From Marsupella aquatica (taxonomy: Eukaryota > Marchantiophyta), in NCBI GenBank assembly GCA_973895155.1, contig OZ316893.1, positions 12,710,001 to 12,774,000 of the forward strand: 64,000 nt of DNA, in the 5' to 3' direction. The notes under the pieces were generated by a model. That model was not told where the DNA came from and ran no database searches. It was given only the letters and a program-made list of their open reading frames with translations. The translations under genes were made by a program, and so were the position numbers. Numbering within the stretch: the first letter of the stretch is position 1; each line of letters starts with the position of its first letter. Shown here in pieces: positions 10,796 through 22,358 of the stretch.

Positions 10796-13300
10796 TGAGC
10801 TTGCAGCAACAAGTGAAGGAGCATGGCCAAAAGCAGAAAAGACAGACAGGTTTTACAAGAAGAAACTAACAACCGCCAATCTGCTCAAATCCGCTGCATA
10901 GATCAAACCCTCCGAACTACACAGCCCTCCTTTGAAAACAATCCAATGTGCTTTGGCTGGTGGATGACAAGGACTGGGAGAAGAGGAAACGTCTGCACAA
11001 TCAATCCAAATGACGGTACACAGAGACCAGGCACAGAGAGGATTTGTGCTTAGACAAAAACCACAAATTGTAGCATGGGCGCCATAGCATTCTAGACAAA
11101 GCACAAAACATAGAATCTATGAATCTATGACTCATGGACTAACAAAATGATTGGGTAGCATGGCAAAAGGAAAGACAAATTTCAAAATGACAACATGGCC
11201 CGTTTCCACCATTCATTTGACGTTGCTAGGTGTCCGTAAGATGACTGACCCACAAACAATCCCGACAACCTCATCCGACAGACTGCTTTTCTAGTGTGAA
11301 GAAATACATGATTACAAGCAACACCACGCCTCATCCAAGCAGGGAATTGAAAACATAACCATGTCATTCCTATATTGGACAGTGTCCTCTGCCATTGCAC
11401 TGCATAGTTGTTATTCCATGTTGGTTGTCAACAGTTTGTTGGCTTGCCACAACCTAGATAGAACAATAAAATATTGTACATGAATACAACAAGAAAAATC
11501 TGCATACAGCGATGGCCCGGTCACTTGAGGAAAAAACAAAACTAAGAAGGCAGGCACACGGGCAACCGAGAAAAAAAGCTAGTGGCGCCTCGCGGAGAAT
11601 CCAGAATGGTAATGCCCTCGCCCAGAAGCTTGGGAAACAAAAGAGAAAAAAGCAAAAACGAGCTACCGACCACCGTCTTGACCAGGCCTGCCACAAGGTA
11701 TGGCTGGAGGCTGTGGTCCCCCCCTCAGTAAAGAAAAGGATGCAGGTTGGAGCACGGGGCACAAGGCATGTTTGGATCCAGGAGGAGCAAAACAGTAATG
11801 TCAAGCAGGAAGTGTGGAGAGACCAATCAGTAAACAAAAATAGGGGAGAACAAACATACATCAGCAGCAACAGGAAACGAGAAAGTTGATTTAGGAGGGA
11901 TTGTAGGGAGAGAGCTTTTGGTGGGCTCGGCTGTGCGTGAAATATCGGGAGATAGATGCGCGAGAGAGTGAGGAGGGTGGCAAGCGGAAGACGGGTTGGG
12001 ACTGGACCCTTGGTGCCGGTGGGTAATATATGGGGTTTCAGCAGACTTGGGGCCAGTTTGAGGAGGATTGAGAAGCGCGCACCCCACGTTCTTGGGTGGT
12101 GGTTGGGTGGGGTTTTGTTTGATTGAAGAAGAAATCACCATTCTCTTCTAGAAGAAAGAAAATCACAGGAAATAGTGGACGGGAGAACAAGGCATGTAAT
12201 AGAGAACAACAAGGCATGTAATAGAGACAGTGCGCAGCTCAGCTCCGAGGTCACACTTTACGATGCACAGGGGGTCCTTGGTTGCACGTAGGAGAAGGAC
12301 TGAATCACTGTGGCTGCTCTTCTCTACTATCGAAGCACCCGGCTGGCAGCTCCGCAAACACTGATCGTAGCTACAATCTCTACACCGTTGATTGAAGAGC
12401 AGCTGCAGCACAGTAAGGAGCTCCCACAGCCTCCCTCTTCAAAGCTCGGTTGACCTAGCTCTACGATCGACGGAGCATGGGCGCCAGACAAAGCACAAAC
12501 TGTACCATGGAGCTGGAGAAAAACACAGAGTAATTGAAGCCTAACAATACCCTTCTCAGCTCCTGATTGAATGAGGAAAAACACATTACAAGACACATTG
12601 CAGGCAATAGGATTTTAACAATGAAGTCTCGCCTGTGCTGACAGAATACCTGCTTACAGCCACGCGTTGCTCATCCTCCCACAGTTCGGTGGCACACTAT
12701 CCAGATGGCATGACGCATGCCTTAACTTATGACGATTTGCGCAGCTCAAATCAAGTAGGTTGTCCCCACAAAAAGACAGAGGACAACAAAGAAAAGCAAT
12801 GTAGCCGTGATGTCTTACCAGCCCTGACAATGGGAGCTTCAAAGGCGGTGCACTATGGCTGAAATGGCAGCACGCTGCTCGAACACTAAAGCAACACAAA
12901 ACTTGGACTCTCACCTTATGCAACTCCTGGCTTGTATTCAGCTGGCGTTGGCCCACTCTAAGCTCCTGCGCCGCTCCGACTGCCAGTCGTTCTGTAGACG
13001 GTCTGTATCCTCCCTGACTGCAGCTCCTCCCCGCCCCCAGCTCGTCACCCGCGTCTTCTCCCCAATTTGTGGTGAGCTCCTCCTCGACCACAGCACCCTA
13101 AACTGCTTTGCCCAGCCTCTGATGGCCTTCACGTTGTTACCGATTGTCGCTCCCCACAAAGTCCACAATCCATAAACCAGGCAGATAGTGCGCCCGTAGA
13201 ACAGATGCAACCCGCATGCAGCTTCACCAGCTCAATGGCAGCTCAACAGCTTAAGGGTGCAGCAAAAGGGCGTTGAATAGGTTGTCTCACCTCACCCTTC
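10796..13300. other. Internal CACTA region with only weak ORFs
   Basis: Several overlapping frames exist on both strands but none has recognisable motifs. The best is 11512-11889 on the plus strand: 125 codons, very Lys/Arg-rich (KQKRKKQKRATDHR), like a small basic nuclear protein. Its antisense is a Phe/Leu-rich frame. Without a second copy to compare I cannot say whether any is coding. Confidence 0.3.
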
Positions 13301-13423
13301 GAGAGCCGGTCATTGCAGCATCCCTAAACTCCCGATCCCTCTTCTCGGATTCCACAGAGCCGACCACAAGAAAATGGGAACACTAAACCTCACTGTAGAG
13401 ACGTTCCCACCAAGATTACACGG

Positions 13424-13536
13424 AAAACCTTGCTCCGATCCCTAAGCTCCCAATCCCATCGAGAGAACACGATAAAACCTTGCTCCAATCCCTAAACTCC
13501 CGATCCCACCAAGAGAACACAATAAACCTTGCTCCG
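13424..13536. repeat. 50-bp tandem repeat, two full units plus partial
   Basis: Two 50-bp units (13424-13473 and 13474-13523) start AAAACCTTGCTCC and end GAGAACAC(G/A)AT, with about six mismatches. A 13-bp partial unit follows. Fragments of the same motif (TCCCTAAACTCCCGATCC) occur at ~13320. The repeat lies in the right quarter of the CACTA element. Confidence 0.75.
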
Positions 13537-13852
13537 CAAGTTGGGAATGTGGCGGGATCCCTAAACACATCAACAACCTGCTAAGTGTAAGCAAAGTTGC
13601 ATAACCGGCTTGTTCCCTTCCAACGGTCGCGCGACTCGGGTGTCCAAACGGTACTGCAAGCGGTACAGGCCCCTAGCTTGGGATACCCTTACCAAAGTCA
13701 CTGGTGTTGCCGACATGGTAACGGCAAGATTATCCTGACCCTCCATAAACCCCCTCCATTCACTCAAGTGTTGTGAGTGACAACTTAGTGTAGTGTCGCT
13801 AAACAAATACTTTGGCCTTAGCAAATATCTGTGGTGATCGAACTTCATTAAA

Positions 13853-14602
13853 CCAAACCTCTTTTGGTCACAAATAAGGCCATTTAATGAGTGATGCCCC
13901 TTGTCATCACCCTCTTAATTTATGCAATTACCCCTCCTGAACACAATTGAACATTGTCCAAATTGCCTACCCTCATGAATAATTTGTCAATTATCTTTCC
14001 CGACATATATGATGTCAATGGACATGATGGGGAACATGATGTCAATGGACATGATGCCAACGATCCAATGGTTCCTAAACCCCCATCCCCTTAACATGCA
14101 ACCCCCGACCCTTGACATCAAACCCCCCTAAACCCCCTTTAGTGAAAACCCAGCCACCCCCTAGCCTTGACATATAAACCCCCTAAACGTCTTCACAACT
14201 CGACTGTGGCCAGACTATCTTTGCAATGCCAAGGGCCATTTTTAGAGTGCATGCCGCTTGCAAGCTCAGGCTCTCAAGATCCTCCCAAGGCAGCAAACAA
14301 GTTAGGGTCCCTAAACATGTTCCTTTACCCTAAACCATTGCGTCACTATTTCAATCGAGTGTTCTTTGCCTGGACAACCCCCTAACCCTAAACCCACACC
14401 CCCTTGAGACCGGTACAAATCTACCTTTGTGCATCTTGGCCTTTTATTGATGGAGTTAGTAATCGATCCCTCCGTAGTCCACCCTCCATGAACCTCACTC
14501 CAAAACCTTTTTTGTCACAAATAAGGCCATTTATTGAGTTATGCCCCTTGCTATCTCCCTCTTTACAGAATTACCCCTCCTCAACATAAGTGAACATTAC
14601 CC
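13853..14602. repeat. Direct ~100-bp repeats and degenerate telomere-like tract near CACTA right end
   Basis: A ~100-bp segment at ~13853-13955 (TTGGTCACAAATAAGGCCAT ... ACCCCTCCTGAACA) recurs in direct orientation at ~14504-14602. Between them lies a 27-bp tandem pair (ATGATGTCAATGGACATGATG at 14009 and 14036). There is also a run rich in CCCTAAACCCCC / CCCTAACCCTAAACCC (14070-14400) resembling degenerate plant telomere repeat. No gene is supported. Confidence 0.6.
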
Positions 14603-14786
14603 ATGATGTGCTAGACTATTCACCGTTCACAAAGTAGCAAGGTTACTTCTCATAGTCTTTTAGTGAACCATAAAACACTAATAGTCTTTTGTAGTCTTCA
14701 ACAAAACTGGTGCAATGGGTGCGAGTCGTTTCAAGTATGGAAAAAGGACTTAGTGGGCTTAGTCCTATAAGGTATGGTCTAAATTG

Positions 14787-14804
14787 CCCCGGTTTCTACT
14801 AGTG
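14787..14804. repeat. Right terminal inverted repeat of CACTA copy 1
   Basis: CCCCGGTTTCTACTAGTG is the exact reverse complement of the 18-bp left terminus at 53447-53464. The similarity extends a few bases further inward with gaps (AATTTAGACC versus TATTTAGACC). The CACTAG terminus defines the superfamily. Confidence 0.93.
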
Positions 14805-16071
14805 CACACACTAAGGACTTGGGCTAGCTGAGAGCTGGTTGGGTCAAGTGGATATGGGCCGGGCTCAAGGACGACCATCCGGACCTCTAGATGGACCTTG
14901 AGTTATGAGGGCTTGAGGGTGAGCTCCTCTTGGGCCCAAGGCCCATGGAGTTGACGCCATGGGCAACGGACGCTTGGGGCGCAAGTTACGGCCCGATCCG
15001 GGTTGGGCCGATCGGGGGCCCCGAGCGGCGATGAGACCTGAGGGCCTAGGCATGATCACTGGTTTGGCCCGATCACAACGGGCTAAGGCACTCCGCTTGC
15101 AGATGCCTAACGAGAAAGTTATGGGCGTTGCTAGTTGGTGGCGCGCCCATTATGCGCGATACAATCCGGGTTGGGGGCCAAATGTTTAGGGACCAAAGCT
15201 GGTCCAGGGGTGACAGGTCTCCAGAAGCATATATGAGGGGAGTGGTGTCTCCCTAGGGGCTAAGGGCGAGCCAAAGTCGTGAGCCGCGACGGTTGCGACA
15301 CTAAGGGAAACTGTCAAACGGAAATGACGATATCTTCCCAACGGGAAATCCGTTGGAGGACTTATTGGGTGTGTTAGAAAGCTCTTGAGAAGGCCTACGC
15401 CCTCCTGAGCTCAGATAGGTCTGGGGGCACCTTGGGTTCTTGGGGTTTGCGGGTGTTAACTCGTTCGCTTGCCAAATCCTGCCGAACAGCAGCCAAGTCG
15501 CATTCAGTCTCCCAAGGGAGCTTGCGTAGGGGAGGCAAGGCCAAGTAGGTATGGAGGTTGAGTTCCAAAAGTACTCGGTCCCTAGACCATCAGTGGGGCG
15601 AACCGGGAGTTGGTCGTTTGTGTCGGGACCATTCTGGTTCGGGCATGTTGGGACAAGCTTGGGACAAGCTTTAGGACAAGCTACGCTATTTGGGCCATGA
15701 GCATGTCCTGAGGTCAGGGTGGTCAGTTGGTGATGGATAGGTACGAGGGGGAACCCGGGCCACACCCAAGGAAGGAGTTGTTCTAGACGGACAGTGGACG
15801 TGGGTTTTGGTTCCAGCTTATGGCATCGGGAGGATCTATCTAGATCCCGAAGGGTTACTTACCGAGGTGCTTGGTTGCTTGTGCAGACAGTGAGGCCGTT
15901 GAGTAGCGGTCGTGTAGGTGAGCAAGTGCGGCTTCGTATGGGAGTGGCCGCTGGTGATGCAAGGGGCACTAGGGGGCTTGCTCGAGGTATTCCATGGAGG
16001 CGTTTGGGCACCAGGGGCACTTAGGCGTGAGTGCTGGGATTGGTGAGGGCGCTGGGTGGCTAGGTCCACCA
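14805..16071 (-). repeat. GC-rich dispersed repeat, copy A (truncated by CACTA copy 1)
   Basis: On the minus strand it starts TGGTGGACCTAGCCACCC at 16071 and runs into the CACTA terminus. It matches 33054-34660 on the plus strand at roughly 85-90% by eye. Copy B has an internal MITE and an extra ~70 bp near 33280. Frames in the two copies are not both open, so I see no coding. The sequence may be a long LTR or a non-autonomous element. Its far end is missing here because the CACTA element interrupts it in the segment matching CCAAGTCCTTAG of copy B. Confidence 0.7.
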
Positions 16072-17079
16072 CTCGGCCTTTGTGGATAAAGAGCACCAAG
16101 GGGTGAATGTACAACTAATCTTGTCCGGCGAGTGCAAAGCCGGGCTCCGTTGTAGTGTACAGCTTGCTGCCATTGGGCCTGCTAGTTTAGGAGAAGTTGA
16201 GTCAACCGTGTTTATGTGTATGACGGATTTTGAAGTAAAGTTTTTCCCACTGTTTCCTTTGTGTAAATTGGGATTGTATGTTGTGAAGTCAAGTGGCAGT
16301 TTTCAATCTCGTATACGGGTAGAAAATGCTTGGCTGAATCAATGCATTATGCAAGCTGCGCATGGGAAGTCAATTTCGGATAGTGGTTCATTGCAAGCCC
16401 GGGTTGGACACTTGTATAATTGGATCCGGATTGGAGGCAGACAACACAAAGGCTTAGAAGTCCTTAAGCTGGGGTCGATCCAACTATCAACAAGATACAT
16501 TTTGGCAGAAAAACACAAAGTATGCCTGTGGTAAGTGTGTATGTATAGTTGGGTGCTCTTAGCGCTAGTTTATGGGAATAAGTACAAATTGTGCATCCCT
16601 CCTTGCCTGAACCCTCAATACTAACAAAGCTTATGCCAACCTAAGCCAAAATCCATGTAAGGATTGACCTTTTGGTGTGACGTATTGAATTAGAGAAGCT
16701 TTCTTTTTACTGAAATTGGAGAAGCTACGGAAATCCCAGCTTTGCCTACTTAGTTAGTGTCGCTTCATTCAGGAAGCAAGATTGAGGGGTACTAAATTCT
16801 CTCCTTTAATTTCTCCATTCCCAAGAATTGAGCCCCACTAAAAGACAAGAGGTCCAAAGTGTCACATAAAATATATGGATATGATATCTTAATCTTGAGT
16901 TAATCACATAAGGGACGCCCCAATCATCTAGGAAGTGTGCACGCCATTCTTGGAAGTGTGTCCAACAATTTTGGAAGTGTATTCAACCAACTCTGAATGA
17001 CATTTCTGAATGACAGGGCCTCATTTTAAGGAGAGGAAATTTTGGGACCCTACTGATCTTCTCCTTCAATCTCTCCCCT
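16072..17079. other. No gene recognised
   Basis: A plus-strand frame at 16082-16534 (150 codons) starts inside the flank of the GC-rich repeat and has no recognisable motif. The rest is AT-rich with stop codons in all frames. I regard it as non-coding. Confidence 0.35.
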
Positions 17080-18395
17080 AGCTTGAAGGTTGTGTGTGCA
17101 GCTACCCTGAACTGTCTACTTAGGGGATGGGAGCTCTCCCATTGTCATCTCCACTTTATCACAGCTGCTCGGAAAATTCCTTGTTCCCTCTCAATTGCAC
17201 AATTTCTCCTCCTTATGGAGCAGCACCTAACTGTCACAGACACTGAGATGCGTGAAGGTATGAGTTTTCTTGCAACCAGCAAGGTTTTCACTGTGGAAGA
17301 TCTCTCCACACCTGGTCTTGGCTGGAAAACTCTAGAACGGGTCCAAGGTTTGCTACGATTGACCCGACATAGTGCTACCCGACTTCTTCCACAAATTCTT
17401 GGTCTTTTGAACTCCTCCAAAGGGTCAACAACGGGGAGACTCTCACATCTGAAGGGTGGGTTTGGAAATGGCCCAATGGTGTGAAAAGAGGATGGCACCT
17501 TCCTACCAAGACGTGGGCAGCAATGGTGCAACCCCAACTTACCCCACGGCCCAACTCAACCATAGGTGGTTCTCTCTTGACACACAAGACCCGGGACAAG
17601 ACCTCTGGAGGAGCGATGGACGCATCTATGGAAAGGTTGGACCTCAACTAGTGTTAAACTTGTCTTTTGGAAGGTGCTTCATCAGGGTTCTAATTTGCAC
17701 GCTTTGAAATGGAAAGTTAGTGATGGCCATTGCACCGCCTGCCAAGGACACATGGAGACCCCATTGAGCACATGTTCTATGACTGTCCTAGGCTGTGGTC
17801 CCAGTGGACCCATCTTTAAATCATTGCTATTGCCACCAGTCTGAACAAGGCTGTTGGATGCTCCTTGTTTGGCAAGATTGACATTGCTATTAGGTCCCAT
17901 GCAAAAGCGCAACCCTGGCTTCCTTCTCCTCATCCATGAGATGCTACCTCTACCAGGTTTCCATTGCACATCATCCTCAAAGATGTTGCTGTTCAAGTTC
18001 ATGCTAGCCTTCAGCGGACTCACAGTGTGTAGAAGGCCAGACGGCTACATCAAACCATTCTTAAACTCATTGAACTGACTGCTAGGACTTCTACTGGCAC
18101 TAGTCCCGCATAGCTGAGGTCTTTGCTGTTGGAACCCTGCTCATTCTAGTGTGGAGGCCCCCCTTTGCCTGCGGGTGGTGCGTTGTTTGTCTGTTGTTAG
18201 TGTAACTTAGTTTCTTTGCTTTCGCCCCCCTTGGCGCTTCTTTAGGAGGTGACCTTGTGTTCTGTTGGGGTGGTTTTTGGCATTTAGCTAGTGGTCGTTT
18301 GGGGTGTGTGTGGCCCTTTGTGTGGTTTGTCATCTCCCTTGCTGGTTTTCGTCACGGTGGCTTCTCTAATAAACACGTATTTTCTATAAAAAAAA
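17080..18395 (+). mobile_element. Degenerate LINE (non-LTR retrotransposon) 3' remnant
   Basis: Between ~17560 and 17820 the plus strand encodes, across frameshifts, the C-terminal zinc-binding module of plant LINE reverse-transcriptase proteins (zf-RVT type). One frame has LNHRW, another FW-like VLHQG..LHALKWKVSDGHC, then CxxC and EHMFYDCPRLW-like residues. About 300 bp of 3' UTR follows, rich in GTGTGTGGCCCTTTGTG. It contains AATAAACACG and ends in an A-rich tail (CTATAAAAAAAAG, ~18385-18395). The 5' extent is uncertain; upstream sequence to ~17080 seems to belong to the same unit. No intact frame remains. Confidence 0.6.
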
Positions 18396-18929
18396 GTAAC
18401 TAGAAATTATTTAAACAATAAAAATTATCAATGGGTCCTTTCGAGAATTACCCAAAATGTTTGGGTTCACTTTTGAGAAAGATGCATGATATATTGAGCA
18501 ACTGAGAATAGACTAAGTTTATACTGTCTAGGAAAAAGAAAGTATATATATTGCAAACATTAGCACATACACCATTGCGGCCTTATTAGTTCTGCTGATG
18601 CTTCATAAGCCTGTATTTCAATTTTGCAAGCCACAGAATGGTCATCATTGTAGTAAAGACTTTACAAAGCCATAACAAAGCACATAAATCATACCACCTT
18701 TTACTGGATTCCATGCAAATAGCTAGGTATCATCATTTTGGACATAATAGCAACACTAATGCTGTGCTGGTTCATTTTGAGTGGTGAATCCTCAAAAGCC
18801 CAAGTGGGCAAGTTGCGCCTTCTCTTCTGGTTAGGACAGATCCAATTCTCAGTTTGTTTCATCCAATTGAGGCATGATCTTAACTGTGTGAGTACAATAC
18901 TCAGCAATTAAAAACAGAGCTCTTTGCAT
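18396..18929. other. AT-rich DNA, no gene seen
   Basis: Low-complexity AT-rich sequence between the LINE tail and the degenerate tandem array. A 68-codon minus-strand frame (18701-18907) has no recognisable motif. Confidence 0.35.
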
Positions 18930-19440
18930 ATCATCCAGTACCCCATAGTTCCCCAAATATTATAGAGTATACAATACTAATTCTGTAGATTATCAAATTG
19001 TACCCAAAATGCCCCATAGCACAGTCTTAGAGTACTCCAAAGTACTATAGATTATGAAAGGGTAGCCAAAATGTCTCTGAATATCTAGAGGATGAATCTT
19101 TGAGTACCCCATATGTCATAAAATGACCCACATTCCTCTGCCTTACCAAAGGGTAGCCAAAATGTGTCTGAATATTTAGAGTGTCTTAGAGTACCCCAAA
19201 TATCATAAAATACCCCATAGTCCTTTACATTACCAAAGGGCACTCAAAATGTCCCTTATATAATATATTGAGTGACCCATAGCACCCTACATATCATAGA
19301 GGCCTTCGTAGTACCCAGGAGTACTCCAAATATCATAGAGTACCTAAGAGTACTCTAGATTATTTACCAAAGGGTACCCAAAATGTCACCAAAAGTCATA
19401 GAGTACCCTATTACCCAAATACCCAGGGTAAGTCTGCAAA
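18930..19440. repeat. Degenerate tandem array with GTACCC / ATAGAGTACC motifs
   Basis: The phrases ACCAAAGGGTA(C/G)CCAAAATGT, GAGTACCCCAAATATCATA and CATAGAGTACC recur at least five times with variable spacing of about 80-120 bp. It looks like an old minisatellite. No coding is supported. Confidence 0.6.
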
Positions 19441-19801
19441 CTGTCCATACACAAATGCTATCCAAAAATGTTTTTGGCATCTGGAATGAAGACTCAGTGG
19501 TTAAGGAAAGAAAAAACCCACCAAGAATTACAAAACATCACAAAACTTGATGTGTTATACCAAGAGTTAACCTTTGTTGATAGATTACCCTATTACGTAT
19601 TATTTAAGATTATACATATATACTTCTTTAATGTTGTACGTACATATGTATCATTCATAATTAAGTTCACTTCTAACCACGGTAAGTTGACAAAAATTCA
19701 GGAACTATCATTGGCTCCATGTTTGCACGGGTGTTTATATTTTTTCCATCTTGGTTAAACCGTACCTCCAATAAAATTTGCACATCATGCATGTCAATCA
19801 A

Positions 19802-19890
19802 GCGTGTGTAAAAAACTTACGCACACATGACATGCGTGTGTAAAAAACTTACGCACACATCTCAAGTGTGTGTAAAAAATTACACATCTC
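19802..19890. repeat. 32-bp tandem repeat of a hairpin-forming unit
   Basis: Units start GCGTGTGTAAAAAACTTACG at 19802 and 19834, with a decayed third at 19866. Each unit contains the dyad GTGTGTAA / TTACGCACAC around a short A-rich loop, so every unit can form a hairpin. Confidence 0.7.
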
Positions 19891-22358
19891 AATCATTTGC
19901 GCCTCATTTAAAAATTTGCACCTCATTCCAAATTACTTCCAAATATTTGCACATATTTGAAGTGCTTGAGAAAACTTTGCGTCTGCCTCTTAAACTTGGC
20001 CGTTCAAAAACTTTGTAACTTAGAAAGAAAATAAAAGCACACTCACATCCATTGTTGAGGCTTTTTATTTCCCATTCCTCTTCTACATTTGTGAGGTAAG
20101 CTTTTTTTCCTAAAATATTAGGCGTAATTTTTGTCATCTCCTCGGTAATGTGAGAAATATAGATCTAGAAAAGTCCACAAAAAATTGTTTTGTTGTATGA
20201 CAATTTTTTATTTAAGTCTTGAATAATAAGATTTATTCAAAAATGAACTAATGATATAACATTTATTTAACTCATAAATGAGGAAAATTAATATTTTAAT
20301 CAGTCAAATCTGTTCAGATGTTATTTAAGAACTTTTGAAAAAATTAATTATGAACTATAAAAATATTGGTCACCCCTTCTTCATTGACCAATATGTTTCT
20401 TCTTTTTAACAATATATTTTTGTTTTTGAAGGAAAAACACTCTGCAACATTTGGTATTCCGTAGGTGGGGTGTAGTGGTGGGAGTAATTATTGATTATTT
20501 AGGGGTTCTAGTTTAATCCTCTCTCCCTCTGGGTTTGGGTTGGACTCTCTCCCTGTGGGTTTGGGTTGGATCCCAGAGTGGTATGTAGTGGTGGGAGTAT
20601 TGATTATTCACTCAGCCCCTGGTTGCCCCCTTTGGGGTTCTAATTTAATCTTCTCTTGTCCCTGTCTGATCCCTAGGTATTGTCCCCTTGTGGTTACCCT
20701 ACATAAAAATGTATGCTCCAAAGCAAGACATCTATCGGCACTGATGAACCGAAGGTATCCATTAAAATAGAAGCCGATTATCTGACTTTGAGCCAAAACC
20801 TTGTTGCACCTATTTGCTTGACACTCTCTCGACAGCATGGGGGTCCTGCATCTCCCCCAAGTCTTTGAATGAACTACATTTAATATCCAATCCAGCCCAA
20901 AAAAGTCTTCGTCCCTTTCCAAACTAATGTTTGGAGGGAATTTACAACAGCGTTCACATTTATTCCCTCAATGTTTTATTCCCTCAGTTTTGGGGGCCGT
21001 GGGATTATCTATATGGGGCAGGCTATAAACTTAATTGAGCATATATACTTTGGAATAAGTGTCCAAAGTGAATTGAGTACAAAAAACAAATGAACACAGG
21101 AAGTGCAAGGTATTCAGGTACGCCCTCATTAGTCATTAGCGGGTATGAGGCCTAGGGGGAGAGAAAGAAGGATACCACTGAAGTATTTGTTTTTTGAAGT
21201 TTAACCTCTTTCCAATTTTTTCGTTTTTTTAGGAGGAGCCGGGGAGACAATTTTTTGTTGCTATATTCAATTTTTTTAGTAGGCCATATGATATTTGTTT
21301 GGGTGGGGTGTTGTTGGTGTGGTTTTTTTCCTCAGGGAAAGAGAAAGGTAACTTGTTTGAAGATGCCAGTATCTGAGGCCAGTATAATCAAATTCAAGGT
21401 TAGTGGGTACAGATAGAAAACTGGAGATAATTAATTAAACATAATTCATAATCACTTTTGTTAAATGACTCCTACACATGGATGGGACAGGAATGACATG
21501 TTTTGACACACAACTTCATAATATGACAAATGCAATGACATTCTATGTGCAAAAATCTTTTGCGCAATATAATCTAGGTTTTTCACAAACTACATCTTTT
21601 GTGTAACGCACTGGTATCGAACTAGTGAATTTATAATGATTGTGAAAGCATTAATCCATTATGTACTGAGATAAGTACTCATCTGGTTCACATTTCTCTC
21701 TTCTAGTGTGACTTTGCTCCACAACTTCAGGACAAGTGCTAAAAATGGTGAAACCTGGTGGATCCAGGTTTTGTCATGGCCAATGGCTCATTAATAAAAA
21801 AATCCTCTGGAGAACTCAAAGTCTGTGAATGATTCGGATCTGGCCTGTGTTTAGTGTAGTGCTCATAAACCTAGTCAACCAAACCACATATAGATTGGAA
21901 GGGTTAGAAATTCAATTATAATTATCCACATTGTTCTTTGATGGAAAGTACCAAATTAAATCCGATAGATTGGAAGCGTTAGAAATTCAATTATATCGAC
22001 ATTTGTCTTTGATGAAAAGTTATGCAACAAAACTAACATGTCACCGTCGTGTTAAGTGTAATCCTTGTACGCCTGGCACATGATTCAACCCTCTTTTTCT
22101 CAATCAGCGAGAAACATTACAAATCCTAAGTACAAAGTTATTGAAGACTTCGCATTGGACAATCCCATTGTCAATTCAATGCCTAACACAATGTGCTGTA
22201 AGTTGATTGTTTACAGTAGCTGGACAGGTGCTCCCAGCCGTTGTTTCATTCTAAATTGACGTAAGCTTTCACCTTTCTGACGAAGCTACTCCCATCAGAA
22301 GGTATCGAATGGCCAACTAACGTACAGACTGAACCTAAAACTGCCCATAAGATTACAT
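19891..22358. other. AT-rich intergenic DNA with small duplications
   Basis: No gene is supported. Visible structures are a near-tandem duplication of TGGGTTTGGGTTGGA and GTAGTGGTGGGAGTA phrases at ~20465-20600. An imperfect ~60-75-bp direct repeat at 21890-21949 and 21965-22020 starts TAGATTGGAAG(G/C)GTTAGAAA. It lies downstream of the ABCB gene, which ends at 22359. Confidence 0.4.

Larger units (their letters stand above)
1..14804 (-). mobile_element. CACTA (En/Spm) transposon, copy 1 (left end outside window)
   Basis: The right terminus ends at 14804 in ...CCGGTTTCTACTAGTG. This is the inverted match of the CACTAGTAGAAACCGGGG terminus at 53447 of copy 2. Bases 1-7689 align to 55610-64000 with only a few substitutions per kb by eye. 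The offset is 55609 up to about 1690 and about 56310 after it, because copy 2 carries a 700-bp insertion. By projection the left end lies about 2.2 kb before base 1, giving an element of about 17 kb. All recognisable genes read right to left: TnpA-like, TNP2 transposase, F-box-like, BRCT and PHD. Bases 14600-14804 contain subterminal motifs (AGTCTTTTAGTGAACC, AGTCTTTTGTAGTC, GAGTCGTTTCAAG), as expected of CACTA ends. The target duplication cannot be checked because the other end is not visible. Confidence 0.9.

Noticed and set aside
11454-11870. Minus-strand Phe/Leu/Ser-rich 138-codon frame looking like a membrane protein
   Set aside because: It is the complement of an A/G-rich stretch; antisense of Lys/Arg codons gives Phe/Leu/Ser. 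No other evidence supports it.
15301-15765. Minus-strand 154-codon frame in the GC-rich repeat
   Set aside because: The matching frame in the inverted copy at 33300-33900 is interrupted by stops, so it is not conserved.
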